A stretch of DNA of 20,706 bases. It comes from Oribacterium sp. UBA4274 (GTDB lineage Bacteria; Bacillota; Clostridia; Lachnospirales; Lachnospiraceae). The stretch lies in the NCBI GenBank assembly GCA_002396005.1, contig DGVW01000101.1:1-20706 (forward strand). The letters are read 5' to 3'. A program made the translations under genes and the position numbers. The notes below the pieces were generated by a model that saw only the letters and a list, made by a program, of their open reading frames with translations, was not told where the DNA came from and did not search any database. Numbering within the stretch: the stretch's first letter is position 1; each line of letters starts with the position of its first letter. Below, one piece after another: positions 1-7,468 of this stretch.

Positions 1-2
1 AT

Positions 3-1586
3 GAGGATAAGATTGATTTTGAGGATACTTACTATTTTGAACCGCACTTCAAGAGTGACTTCAATCCGGATCTACTGAGATCCGTTAACTACATATGTCA
101 TCTTCTGGTACTCAAGAGAGACCTTCTTGATGCTATCGCGGAGACGGATACAGCAGGCAACAAGGTGTATGAACGTAAGGAGTATGACGGTGCCCAGGAT
201 CATGATCTGATTCTGAGAGCAGTTGAAAAGGCTCAGGAAATGGAGCTTGAGAAAACTCACGGAAACATCGAAAATCTCAGTGAAAGGGACAGGAAGCTCC
301 TCAGAGAAGGACGTTTCACAAGCTCCAATATCTACCACATACAGAAGTCACTTTATCACTGGAGATCTCATCAGGCGTCAACCGCGCAGCATCCCGAAGC
401 AAAGCTTTATGCATTTGATGCGGGAGCACGGGCTGTATATGACCACTGCAAGAGACTGGGACTTCCGGTGAAGAAGGTAGAAAAGGGCATTACCTATGGC
501 TTTTACCATACAGTTTATGAGAACTCGCAGCCTCTTATCTCTGTAGTTATCCCTAACAAGGACCATACAGCAGACCTTGATAAGGCCATACAGTCACTTA
601 GCAACAGTAATTACAAGAACCTTGAATTTATAGTAGTAGAGAACAACTCGGATCAGCCTGAAACCTGGAAATACTATGAGGCGATACAAAAGCAGTATCC
701 TATGGAGGGACTTGGATTTAAGTCCGCAGCTGAGATTGAGGCAGATGGTCAGACAGAAGTTCCCGGCGCAGAAACTGTTGCTTGTAATGATTACTTTGGT
801 GAAAAGGAAATTGATAGTGATGGTGCATTAAGTGAAGCGTCAACATCCGGTTCAGATGTGAAACTCTCTAAACCGAGCGTTCGCGTGGTAAAGTGGAAGG
901 GACCTTTTAACTATTCGGCCATCAACAATTTCGGCGTGAAGTTTACGAGAGGTGAATACATCCTTTTCCTGAACAACGACATCGAGCTTATCGAGCCGGA
1001 TTCGATTGATGAGATGATAGGTTACGTTCAGCGCGAGGATGTAGGCATTTGCGGAGCGAGACTGCTCTATCCGGATGAAGACATCCAGCATGCCGGTGTC
1101 ATCATGGGCATGGGAGGAATCGCCGGAGCGGCATTTGTACGTACTCATGATGCAGAGCTTTCATACATGCACAGAGCAAAGTGCGTTCAGGATTACTCCT
1201 GCGTTACTGCGGCATGTCTCCTGACAAAGAGAAAGCTATTTGATGAGGTGGGCGGTTTTACAGAGGATCTTGCAGTCGCCTTCAATGATGTTGACTACTG
1301 CATGAAGATAAGGGCTCTCAATAAACTTGTTGTATATAACCCATATGCCAAGTTTTATCATTACGAGTCCAAGTCCCGCGGGATGGAGGACACACCTGAA
1401 AAGGTTGCCCGCTTCAACAGCGAGATCGTAGAGTTTGCCAAAAGGTGGAAGGAGTGCCTGAGGTACGGTGATCCGTATTACAATCCGGCACTGACATTCA
1501 TGAAATCCAATTTCACTCTCAAAAACCTGGATAAAGAAAAGGTCGGAGAGCCTTTCCGGATGGATATACTCAGTGATATAGTGTGA
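3..1586 (+). CDS. Tandem-domain GT2 glycosyltransferase, 5' end outside window
   Basis: Transfers sugars onto a surface polysaccharide intermediate at the cytoplasmic membrane face (family knowledge). The reading frame is open from base 3, so the start lies to the left. About the first 160 visible residues are the end of a first GT2 domain; QDHDLILRAVEKA and LYHWRSH are typical of its acceptor side. A second complete GT2 domain follows, beginning ISVVIPNKD, with the metal-binding type stretch LFLNNDIEL (about 963-989) and an acceptor/base motif FNDVDYCMKIR (about 1281-1313). This two-GT layout is common in O-antigen and rhamnan-type synthesis proteins. Two hydrophilic stretches look like insertions: about 231-326 in the first domain, and about 702-878 in the second, between the KQYP helix and the VRVVKW strand. 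A GTG at 165 is only an internal valine. Sugar specificity cannot be read from sequence. Confidence 0.9.
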   Translation, partial: EDKIDFEDTYYFEPHFKSDFNPDLLRSVNYICHLLVLKRDLLDAIAETDTAGNKVYERKEYDGAQDHDLILRAVEKAQEMELEKTHGNIENLSERDRKLLREGRFTSSNIYHIQKSLYHWRSHQASTAQHPEAKLYAFDAGARAVYDHCKRLGLPVKKVEKGITYGFYHTVYENSQPLISVVIPNKDHTADLDKAIQSLSNSNYKNLEFIVVENNSDQPETWKYYEAIQKQYPMEGLGFKSAAEIEADGQTEVPGAETVACNDYFGEKEIDSDGALSEASTSGSDVKLSKPSVRVVKWKGPFNYSAINNFGVKFTRGEYILFLNNDIELIEPDSIDEMIGYVQREDVGICGARLLYPDEDIQHAGVIMGMGGIAGAAFVRTHDAELSYMHRAKCVQDYSCVTAACLLTKRKLFDEVGGFTEDLAVAFNDVDYCMKIRALNKLVVYNPYAKFYHYESKSRGMEDTPEKVARFNSEIVEFAKRWKECLRYGDPYYNPALTFMKSNFTLKNLDKEKVGEPFRMDILSDIV

Positions 1587-1612
1587 CACTTTCCGGTTTT
1601 GTCCGGAAAGTG
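1587..1612 (+). terminator. Hairpin after tandem GT gene; possible terminator without U-tract
   Basis: A perfect 10-bp inverted repeat (CACTTTCCGG at 1587-1596 and CCGGAAAGTG at 1603-1612) with a 6-nt loop begins directly after the stop codon. No T-run follows at once; the nearest are at 1644-1648 and 1655-1659. It may be a weak terminator or an RNA 3'-end stabiliser or processing site in a transcript continuing into the sugar transferase. Confidence 0.5.
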
Positions 1613-1684
1613 CAGACATGGATAATAAGAAAAAGATAAAAACATTTTTATGGATTTTTAGTAAAACGGGAGTATACTTCCATT

Positions 1685-3100
1685 ATGATTAAAAACAACC
1701 AACAATTTTTAAACCATTTCCATGTCGTTCTTGATGCGCTGATCGTAGCAGGATCTTACGCGCTGGCATGGTATCTTCTTATAGCGTCACGTATTTTCCC
1801 TGCGGGGCACGGAGTTCTGCCGCCACAGGTTTATTTTAGAGCCCTGATTCCTGTTGTGCCGGGATATCTTTTTATGTACTGGCTCTTTCATCTGTATGAA
1901 CCTAAGCGTACCAGAACCAAAAGAAAAGAGTTCATCAATATAGTAGAGGCCAATGTCCTCGGCATGATGGTGTTTACAACCATCCTTTTTGCATTCAGAA
2001 GATCAGGGTATTTCGCCAACTTCTCAACCAAGATGATAGCGGCCTTTTGTGTTATAAATGTGATTGCCACTACGGTTGAGAGATTTGGCATCAGATTTAT
2101 ACTCACAAGATTGCGCAGAAAGGGCTTTAACCAGAAACACATCATCCTTGTTGGATTTTCAGATGTTTCAGATCAGTTTGTGGATGCCTGCTACAGAAAT
2201 CCGGATTGGGGATATCATATATATGGTATCGTTGATGACATAACAGAGACCGGAGTTTCCTACAGAGGTGTCAAGATCATCGGCAAGATAAAGGATCTGG
2301 AGGAGATTCTTGCCGGCAATACTATAGATGAGATTGCCATCACACTGCCGCTTGCTGCCTATGAGAAACTCGGTGGTATAGTGTCGGTATGTGAGAAATC
2401 CGGTGTACACACCAAGTTCATACCTGACTACAACAACATCATACATTCCCGGCCCGTCACCGAAGACATGGACGGTCTTCCAGTTATCAATATAAGAAAT
2501 GTTCCTCTTACGGATCCGGTTAAGGCCGCTGCCAAGAGAATCATAGACATCATCGGTTCTCTGGTGGGTATCGTAATATTCAGTCCGATCATGCTTGTTG
2601 TGGCCATCCTTATCAAACTGTCATCACCGGGACCGATCATCTTCAAACAGGAAAGGGTAGGACTTCATAACAGACCGTTTATGATGTACAAGTTCAGATC
2701 TATGGTGGAGCAGAAGCCTGAGGATGAGCAGAAAGGCTGGACCACACCGGGGGATCCGAGAGTCACAAGAGTCGGAAAGTTCATCAGAAAAACTTCTATC
2801 GACGAATTCCCGCAGTTTTTCAATGTTTTTATGGGAGATATGTCGCTTATAGGTCCGAGACCTGAGAGAACCCAGTTTGTCGAGATGTTTAAGGAAGAGA
2901 TTCCGAGATATATGATCAAGCATCAGGTAAGACCCGGCATGACGGGATGGGCTCAGGTCAACGGTCTCAGGGGAGATACATCGATACATGAACGTATAAG
3001 ATATGATATATGGTATATCGAGAACTGGACCATGGGACTCGATATCAAAATCCTGTTTTTGACCATATTTAAAGGATTTGTTAATAAAAACGCCTACTGA
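1685..3100 (+). CDS. Undecaprenyl-phosphate sugar phosphotransferase (WcaJ/WbaP/CpsE type)
   Basis: Initiating enzyme of repeat-unit synthesis: it moves a sugar 1-phosphate from a UDP-sugar to undecaprenyl phosphate in the membrane. The 471 residues match the usual length of polyprenyl glycosylphosphotransferases. The N-terminal half has hydrophobic segments near residues 15-35, 52-70, 88-105 and 115-135, then a Rossmann-like CoA-binding-type domain (about 150-275, with IILVGFSD). The C-terminal bacterial sugar transferase domain starts at KRIIDIIGS (284) with a membrane-inserted segment, then KFRSM (336-340), the catalytic Asp-Glu of SIDEFPQF (371-378), GPRPER (390-395) and RPGMTGWAQVNG (416-427). 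The ATG at 1685 has GGGAG at 1668-1672, a rather long 12-nt spacing. The full-length layout favours the WcaJ/WbaP class over short PglC enzymes. Glucose or galactose is likely, but this is inference. Confidence 0.93.
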   Translation: MIKNNQQFLNHFHVVLDALIVAGSYALAWYLLIASRIFPAGHGVLPPQVYFRALIPVVPGYLFMYWLFHLYEPKRTRTKRKEFINIVEANVLGMMVFTTILFAFRRSGYFANFSTKMIAAFCVINVIATTVERFGIRFILTRLRRKGFNQKHIILVGFSDVSDQFVDACYRNPDWGYHIYGIVDDITETGVSYRGVKIIGKIKDLEEILAGNTIDEIAITLPLAAYEKLGGIVSVCEKSGVHTKFIPDYNNIIHSRPVTEDMDGLPVINIRNVPLTDPVKAAAKRIIDIIGSLVGIVIFSPIMLVVAILIKLSSPGPIIFKQERVGLHNRPFMMYKFRSMVEQKPEDEQKGWTTPGDPRVTRVGKFIRKTSIDEFPQFFNVFMGDMSLIGPRPERTQFVEMFKEEIPRYMIKHQVRPGMTGWAQVNGLRGDTSIHERIRYDIWYIENWTMGLDIKILFLTIFKGFVNKNAY

Positions 3101-3124
3101 ATTTAATGATTATAGAGATATAAT

Positions 3125-3153
3125 TTGCCGATTCAGCATATATGTGGTAAAAT
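3125..3153 (+). promoter_or_regulatory. Sigma-A-type promoter for the LCP gene
   Basis: TTGCCG (3125-3130) and TAAAAT (3148-3153) are separated by exactly 17 nt in the gap after the sugar transferase. A start near 3160 would give a leader of about 120 nt. That leader carries two copies of CAACATG and a 5-nt AGCTC/GAGCT complement, none clearly functional. Confidence 0.5.
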
Positions 3154-3279
3154 TCCGATGTTTTACTGCATAAGCTCGGAGTCTGAGTGTTCTGCAGAAT
3201 GAAAGAGTTTTCAGAGCTGATGAGACTTATGCATACGTCAACATGTGGTTGCAACATGAATTATATGAGGAAGAGATAG

Positions 3280-5340
3280 ATGGCACTTGATAACGGCAAG
3301 GATACCAGACGCCCGCACTCACAGGAGGAAGCGGATAAGCGTCAGAGCGAACTTGAAGACAAGATAGTACAGGACAGAGCCATGAGTGAAAAGCTCATGG
3401 CGAGAGCTATGGATGGACGTGGCACCGCGTCTCCCCGTAGTGGTACGGCTGAAAGAATCGCAGAGATACAGAAATCGGCCAAACTTAACAAGCCGAGAGA
3501 AATAAGAGAACCTGTCAGGACAGAAAGACCGAGGAGGACGGTTCCGGCTGATCCTATGAGGGTTGAGCCGAGACCACAGGTCAGAACTCTCAATGACACT
3601 TCCGAAGTAGAACGTGATATAGAGTTTGAGCGCAGGATGCGTGACAAAAAGAAAAAAGCTTTTCGTACCAGGATCATAGCCATGGTTATAGTCGAAGCTC
3701 TCACGCTTGCCTGCATCTTTGGCTTTGGATCGGTGTACAGATACATGAATCTTACACAGGATGTAGAGTTTGATGTATCCAAGGTCCAGAACAACAATAT
3801 CGATATATCACAGAAACAGAAGATGTCCGGCTACTGGACGGTGGCGGTATTTGGTGTAGATTCCCGAGACGGCGGAGTCGGCAAGGGAGCCAATGCCGAT
3901 GTACAGATCATCTGTAATGTAGATATGGCTACAGGTGATGTAGGACTTGTATCTGTTTACAGAGATACATATCTTAAAACGGGTTCAGGAACACGTTATG
4001 CCAAAATCAATGAGGCATATGCTATCGGAGGCCCGGAACAGGCTGTCGCAGCCCTCAACAGTAACCTTGATCTGAACATTGAAAACTATGTGACCTTTAA
4101 CTGGAAAGCTGTAGCTGATACCATAGAGATGCTTGGCGGTGTGGATATCGATATTACGGATAAGGAGTTCTACTATATGAATGCCTATATCCACGAGACC
4201 TCCATCAAGGCCGGTATCAACGCTGAAAACCCTGCCGCAAACTACATAAAAGGACCGGGACCTCAGCATCTGAACGGTGTTCAGGCGGTTGCCTATGCGA
4301 GACTCAGATATATGGATACAGATTTTGAGAGAACCAGACGTCAGAGAGAGGTTATCTCACAATGTCTGGATAAGGCCAAAAAGGCTGACCTCGCAACACT
4401 TACATCTATTATAGATACAGTACTCCCACAGGTAGCTTTCAATATAGACACTGCAGACATAGTAGAGCTTGCCAAGGGCATATCAAGATACAATATCAAG
4501 GAATCTGCCGGATTCCCTAAGGATATCAAGGATCAGATGATGGGTAAGAAGGGTGATTGTGTAATTCCTGTTACTCTTGTATCCAATGTTAAGTGGCTTC
4601 ACAACGTTTTGTACGGTGATGAGGATTATCAGGTATCAAGCGCTGTTCAGTCATACTCACAGAAGATATCCGATGATTCCGGTTTCTATGCAAGTCACAA
4701 GGATGAAACCGAGGCAAAGAAAACAACTGAGGCGGAAACTGAAGAATCAGAGAAGGAAGCCGTAAGCAAGAAGACAACAGCAGAAACCGATTCTGAAGGA
4801 TATGTTATCAAGGGGACTGATGAGGATGGTAATAACATCTATGAAACAGATGCAGATGGCAATAAGATAAAGGCATCGGACAAGAAGAAGTCTGCCAAGG
4901 AAACCTCTGAAACAGATGAGGGTTCAGAATCTGATGAACATAAAACTAAGGAACCTGAAACAGATGCAGACGGCAATGTTATAGAAACATCGAAGTCAGA
5001 AAAATCTGAAACTGAAGAAGCTGCAAAATCAAAGGATAAGAAGGAAACCGTAGAAGAGCCGGGCGCAGACACGGATGAAGATGAGGATGAAGATACTTCT
5101 GAAACAACCAAGGCAAGTAAGAAGGAGACAACTGCCTCTGATGATGTAGCTGAACCGGGACTTACTGAGGAAGAAGATGATGATTCAGCAGCAGGCCCTA
5201 GCGGAAGCACAGCGACTACTGCGGCTGATGCGGGAGGACCTGGATCTATAACTTCTATAGATGAAATCGAAGCAGGCCCTGGATCAGATAATGTAGTGGT
5301 ATCAGACAGTTCAGATACTATACTGAACGGACCGGCCTAA
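3280..5340 (+). CDS. LytR-CpsA-Psr (LCP) family glycopolymer transferase with long acidic tail
   Basis: LCP proteins transfer lipid-linked glycopolymers to peptidoglycan outside the membrane. A charged, Arg/Glu-rich N-terminal region of about 130 residues should be cytoplasmic. One membrane segment follows (131-152), then the LCP domain (about 185-405) with FGVDSRDG (191-198), VSVYRDTY (224-231), the QHLNGVQAVAYARLRY stretch (329-344) and DFERTRRQREVI (348-359); the Asp and Arg residues in these motifs bind pyrophosphate and metal in the family. Residues about 470-686 form a low-complexity Thr/Glu/Asp/Lys tail with four 9-residue repeats of the form ETDADGNxI. The 686 residues are long for the family; both extensions account for the excess. 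AGGAAGAG at 3268-3275 supports the ATG. Between the initiating transferase and a wall-binding protein, attachment of the locus polysaccharide to the wall is the likely job. Confidence 0.93.
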   Translation: MALDNGKDTRRPHSQEEADKRQSELEDKIVQDRAMSEKLMARAMDGRGTASPRSGTAERIAEIQKSAKLNKPREIREPVRTERPRRTVPADPMRVEPRPQVRTLNDTSEVERDIEFERRMRDKKKKAFRTRIIAMVIVEALTLACIFGFGSVYRYMNLTQDVEFDVSKVQNNNIDISQKQKMSGYWTVAVFGVDSRDGGVGKGANADVQIICNVDMATGDVGLVSVYRDTYLKTGSGTRYAKINEAYAIGGPEQAVAALNSNLDLNIENYVTFNWKAVADTIEMLGGVDIDITDKEFYYMNAYIHETSIKAGINAENPAANYIKGPGPQHLNGVQAVAYARLRYMDTDFERTRRQREVISQCLDKAKKADLATLTSIIDTVLPQVAFNIDTADIVELAKGISRYNIKESAGFPKDIKDQMMGKKGDCVIPVTLVSNVKWLHNVLYGDEDYQVSSAVQSYSQKISDDSGFYASHKDETEAKKTTEAETEESEKEAVSKKTTAETDSEGYVIKGTDEDGNNIYETDADGNKIKASDKKKSAKETSETDEGSESDEHKTKEPETDADGNVIETSKSEKSETEEAAKSKDKKETVEEPGADTDEDEDEDTSETTKASKKETTASDDVAEPGLTEEEDDDSAAGPSGSTATTAADAGGPGSITSIDEIEAGPGSDNVVVSDSSDTILNGPA
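4780..4983 (+). repeat. ETDADGNxI repeats in the LCP tail
   Basis: Four related 9-residue units occur at protein residues 502 (ETDSEGYVI), 512 (GTDEDGNNI), 522 (ETDADGNKI) and 560 (ETDADGNVI). The first three are spaced exactly 10 residues apart. The last two are nearly identical in DNA over 27 nt (4843-4869 and 4957-4983), which points to recent duplication. Confidence 0.85.
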
Positions 5341-5363
5341 AAAATATCATAAAAGTAAAGAAA

Positions 5364-5402
5364 CAGCAGGTAATGGCAGTGACCATTACCTGCTGCTTTT
5401 TT
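5364..5402 (+). terminator. Rho-independent terminator of the LCP gene
   Basis: A perfect 13-bp stem (CAGCAGGTAATGG at 5364-5376; its complement at 5383-5395) with loop CAGTGA is followed by CTTTTTT. It lies 23 nt after the LCP stop, is very stable, and separates the gene from the independently promoted wall-binding protein. Confidence 0.95.
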
Positions 5403-5597
5403 ATAGATAAAATAATAAAAACGGAAGATTATTAGGAATTTCTTAATTCGTGATTAATATTTACGTTAAGAATTGCGTAAGAAATAGAAAACTTTTATTT
5501 ATGTACATCACAGGACTTGCGAGTTAATATAATGCATGTAAACGACGATGTGACATATATTTCGTACATAACCTTGCAGATTATTTGAGAAAAGGAC
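5403..5597 (+). other. AT-rich upstream region of the wall-binding protein gene
   Basis: No gene is visible. The stretch is very AT-rich and contains interrupted inverted repeats: ATTTCTTA (5438-5445) with TAAGAAAT (5478-5485), and ATTC (5446-5449) with GAAT (5470-5473). It also has a TATAAT at 5528-5533 without a convincing -35 box. It may hold UP-element or regulator sites for the strong promoter that follows. Confidence 0.4.
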
Positions 5598-5625
5598 TTG
5601 ATTAATCAGAAAAGCATGGTATAAT
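5598..5625 (+). promoter_or_regulatory. Strong promoter for the wall-binding repeat protein
   Basis: TTGATT (5598-5603), a 16-nt spacer and a perfect TATAAT (5620-5625), with A/T-rich DNA upstream. Transcription would start near 5632, giving a leader of about 53 nt containing a small hairpin (GAACTA 5639-5644 with TAGTTC 5651-5656) and the AAAGGAGAG ribosome site (5666-5674). Confidence 0.7.
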
Positions 5626-5684
5626 CCACATCGTAACTGAACTAGATTTATAGTTCTTAAAGAAAAAAGGAGAGTGCATTTATT

Positions 5685-7400
5685 ATGAAGAAGCAGACAA
5701 AGGTATTCGCAACACTTTCAGCTGCAGCACTTCTCGCTGTTGGCGTATCAGCTGTATCTATGGCAGCTGGTTGGGATAACTCTACAGGCGAGTGGAGATA
5801 CCTTGACAACAACGGAGACGCTGTAACTGATACTTGGAAATCAGCAAACGGAAATTGGTTCTATCTTGACAGCGATGGAGTTATGGCTACAAACCAGCTC
5901 ATCGAGGATAACAACAACTCAAAGACAAGATACTACTATGTAGACCAGTACGGTGCTATGGTTACTAACACTTGGAAGGCTGTAGCTATGGACGAGTCTA
6001 ACTCAGATCTTGATGCTGAGTACTGGTGGTACTACTTTGGTAAGGATGGTAAGGCTTACACATCTGAGGATGACCTTACAACATCTGAGATCAAGACAAT
6101 CAATGGTCTCAAGTATGCTTTCGATTCAGAAGGTCATATGCTCTATGGCTGGATTAACAAGGACAACGTTGAGCAGCAGGACGGCGATGACGAGGCTTGG
6201 AAGACATCTCTTTACTACTTTAACGGTTGGAACGATGGTCACATGCAGACAGGTTGGATTCAGCTTACTGTAGAGGATGACAACGATACAAAGAACTATT
6301 GGTTCAACTTCAAGAACGATGGTAAGAAGAGAGGACCTGATAACGGTGCTCGTAAGAAGATCAATGGTGCATACTATCACTTTGCTGCTGATGGACACAT
6401 GCTTACAAATTGGGCTACAGCTACACAGTCAGCTAAGGATGCTAATACATCATCTAGCGCTCTTCAGTACCTCAACGGTGATGGTGCTGAGAGAAAGAAC
6501 AAGTGGGTATGGGCTGTTCCTGATGAGGATTCTCTCGAAGAGGATCTTGTTGGTGATTACAATGATGATGAGTACTCATGGTGGTACTTCAACAACAGCG
6601 GTAAGCTCACAACTAACCAGATTAAGAAGATCAACGGTAAGAAGTATGCATTCGATAAGTATGGCCGTATGCTTACAGATTTCGTTATCGAGAGAGCTGA
6701 TGATACGGAAGATTACAACAAGGGTGATATCGTTAAGGCTTGTGGAGCTGGCGATGTTACTAAGAAGCAGGTAATTGCTGGTACATTTGATAAGGTTACA
6801 GCTTACAAGTATGTTGATAGCAATGAGAACGTTACAGGATACGATAAGGTATACTGGTTCTCTAAGGATGAGGAGAAGGATGGCTCAATGAAGAAGGGCT
6901 ATCAGACTCTTGAACTTGATGATGGTTCATATCAGTTCTACTTCAATACATCTTCAGGTGTAGGTACAACTGGTTACATCTCAAAGATTAAGAAGTGGAC
7001 AATCAACGGTCTCGTTCTTGCTCCATCAACTGATGATGAGTCTAACTACGCTGCAGTAGAAGGTGTTACAACTGCTAGTGGTACTGTAAACACAAGTGCT
7101 GTTCCTACTGATCTTGTATTTGGTGAAGAGACTGTTGGCAATGCACTTGTTAACAGAGCTGGTACTCTTGTAAAGAGCAAGGCTAAGCTTAAGGATAATA
7201 ACGATGGTTATTATGTAGTTAACAAGTATGGTAAGGTTCTTAAGTACTTCGCTTCTGAGGATGATTACAACCAGTATCTTACATATGATTCAAGCAACAA
7301 TAAGAAGATTTCTATCACAACAGCTATGCTTGCTGCTGCTAATGAGAGTGCATTAGATAGACTTGTTGATGATGCAATCGATGCTAAGAATAGCAAATAA
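5685..7400 (+). CDS. Secreted cell-wall-binding repeat protein (choline-binding-type repeats)
   Basis: An exported, non-covalently wall-attached surface protein. Residues 1-28 form a signal peptide (KKQTK start, hydrophobic Ala/Leu/Val core, cleavage probably near VSMA-AGW). Residues 29 to about 440 are tandem cell-wall-binding repeats rich in Trp, Tyr and Gly, for example WRYLDNNGDAVTDTWKSANG, NWFYLDSDGVM, KYAFDSEGHMLYGW, YYHFAADGHMLTNW and KYAFDKYGRML. In choline-binding proteins such repeats bind sugar-polymer substituents. The C-terminal 130 residues are less repetitive, with a weak repeat GYYVVNKYGKVLKYF. No catalytic domain is visible in 571 residues. Isoleucine is coded only by ATC/ATT, never ATA, and Arg by AGA/CGT, never AGG, unlike neighbouring genes, which suggests very high expression. 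Own promoter and terminator make it monocistronic. A structural coat or adhesion protein is the best inference. Confidence 0.88.
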   Translation: MKKQTKVFATLSAAALLAVGVSAVSMAAGWDNSTGEWRYLDNNGDAVTDTWKSANGNWFYLDSDGVMATNQLIEDNNNSKTRYYYVDQYGAMVTNTWKAVAMDESNSDLDAEYWWYYFGKDGKAYTSEDDLTTSEIKTINGLKYAFDSEGHMLYGWINKDNVEQQDGDDEAWKTSLYYFNGWNDGHMQTGWIQLTVEDDNDTKNYWFNFKNDGKKRGPDNGARKKINGAYYHFAADGHMLTNWATATQSAKDANTSSSALQYLNGDGAERKNKWVWAVPDEDSLEEDLVGDYNDDEYSWWYFNNSGKLTTNQIKKINGKKYAFDKYGRMLTDFVIERADDTEDYNKGDIVKACGAGDVTKKQVIAGTFDKVTAYKYVDSNENVTGYDKVYWFSKDEEKDGSMKKGYQTLELDDGSYQFYFNTSSGVGTTGYISKIKKWTINGLVLAPSTDDESNYAAVEGVTTASGTVNTSAVPTDLVFGEETVGNALVNRAGTLVKSKAKLKDNNDGYYVVNKYGKVLKYFASEDDYNQYLTYDSSNNKKISITTAMLAAANESALDRLVDDAIDAKNSK

Positions 7401-7420
7401 TTTCTTGTAAAAGAGATTTT

Positions 7421-7455
7421 AAGACTCGAGGGTTTTTACCCTCGGGTCTTTTTTT
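7421..7455 (+). terminator. Rho-independent terminator of the wall-binding protein gene
   Basis: A 12-bp stem with one T-G pair (AAGACTCGAGGG 7421-7432; CCCTCGGGTCTT 7439-7450), loop TTTTTA and a T-run to 7455. The next gene's ribosome site begins 2 nt after the T-run. Confidence 0.93.
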
Positions 7456-7468
7456 GAAAGGAAAATCT

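Noticed and set aside
165..1586. Start of the first glycosyltransferase at the GTG at 165
   Set aside because: The same frame is open back to base 3 and codes family-like sequence, and no ribosome site precedes 165; the gene begins outside the window.
4839..5210. Ser-rich open reading frame on the minus strand opposite the LCP tail
   Set aside because: It mirrors the Glu/Asp/Thr-rich codons of the tail; other minus-strand frames in the window likewise lie inside plus-strand genes and lack ribosome sites.
5528..5533. Perfect TATAAT as a second promoter for the wall protein
   Set aside because: No -35-like hexamer 16-18 nt upstream and no extended -10; the promoter at 5598-5625 is better placed.
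7454..7468. TTG start for the small membrane protein
   Set aside because: It lies in the terminator T-run with no ribosome site; the ATG at 7469 has AAAGGA at good spacing.
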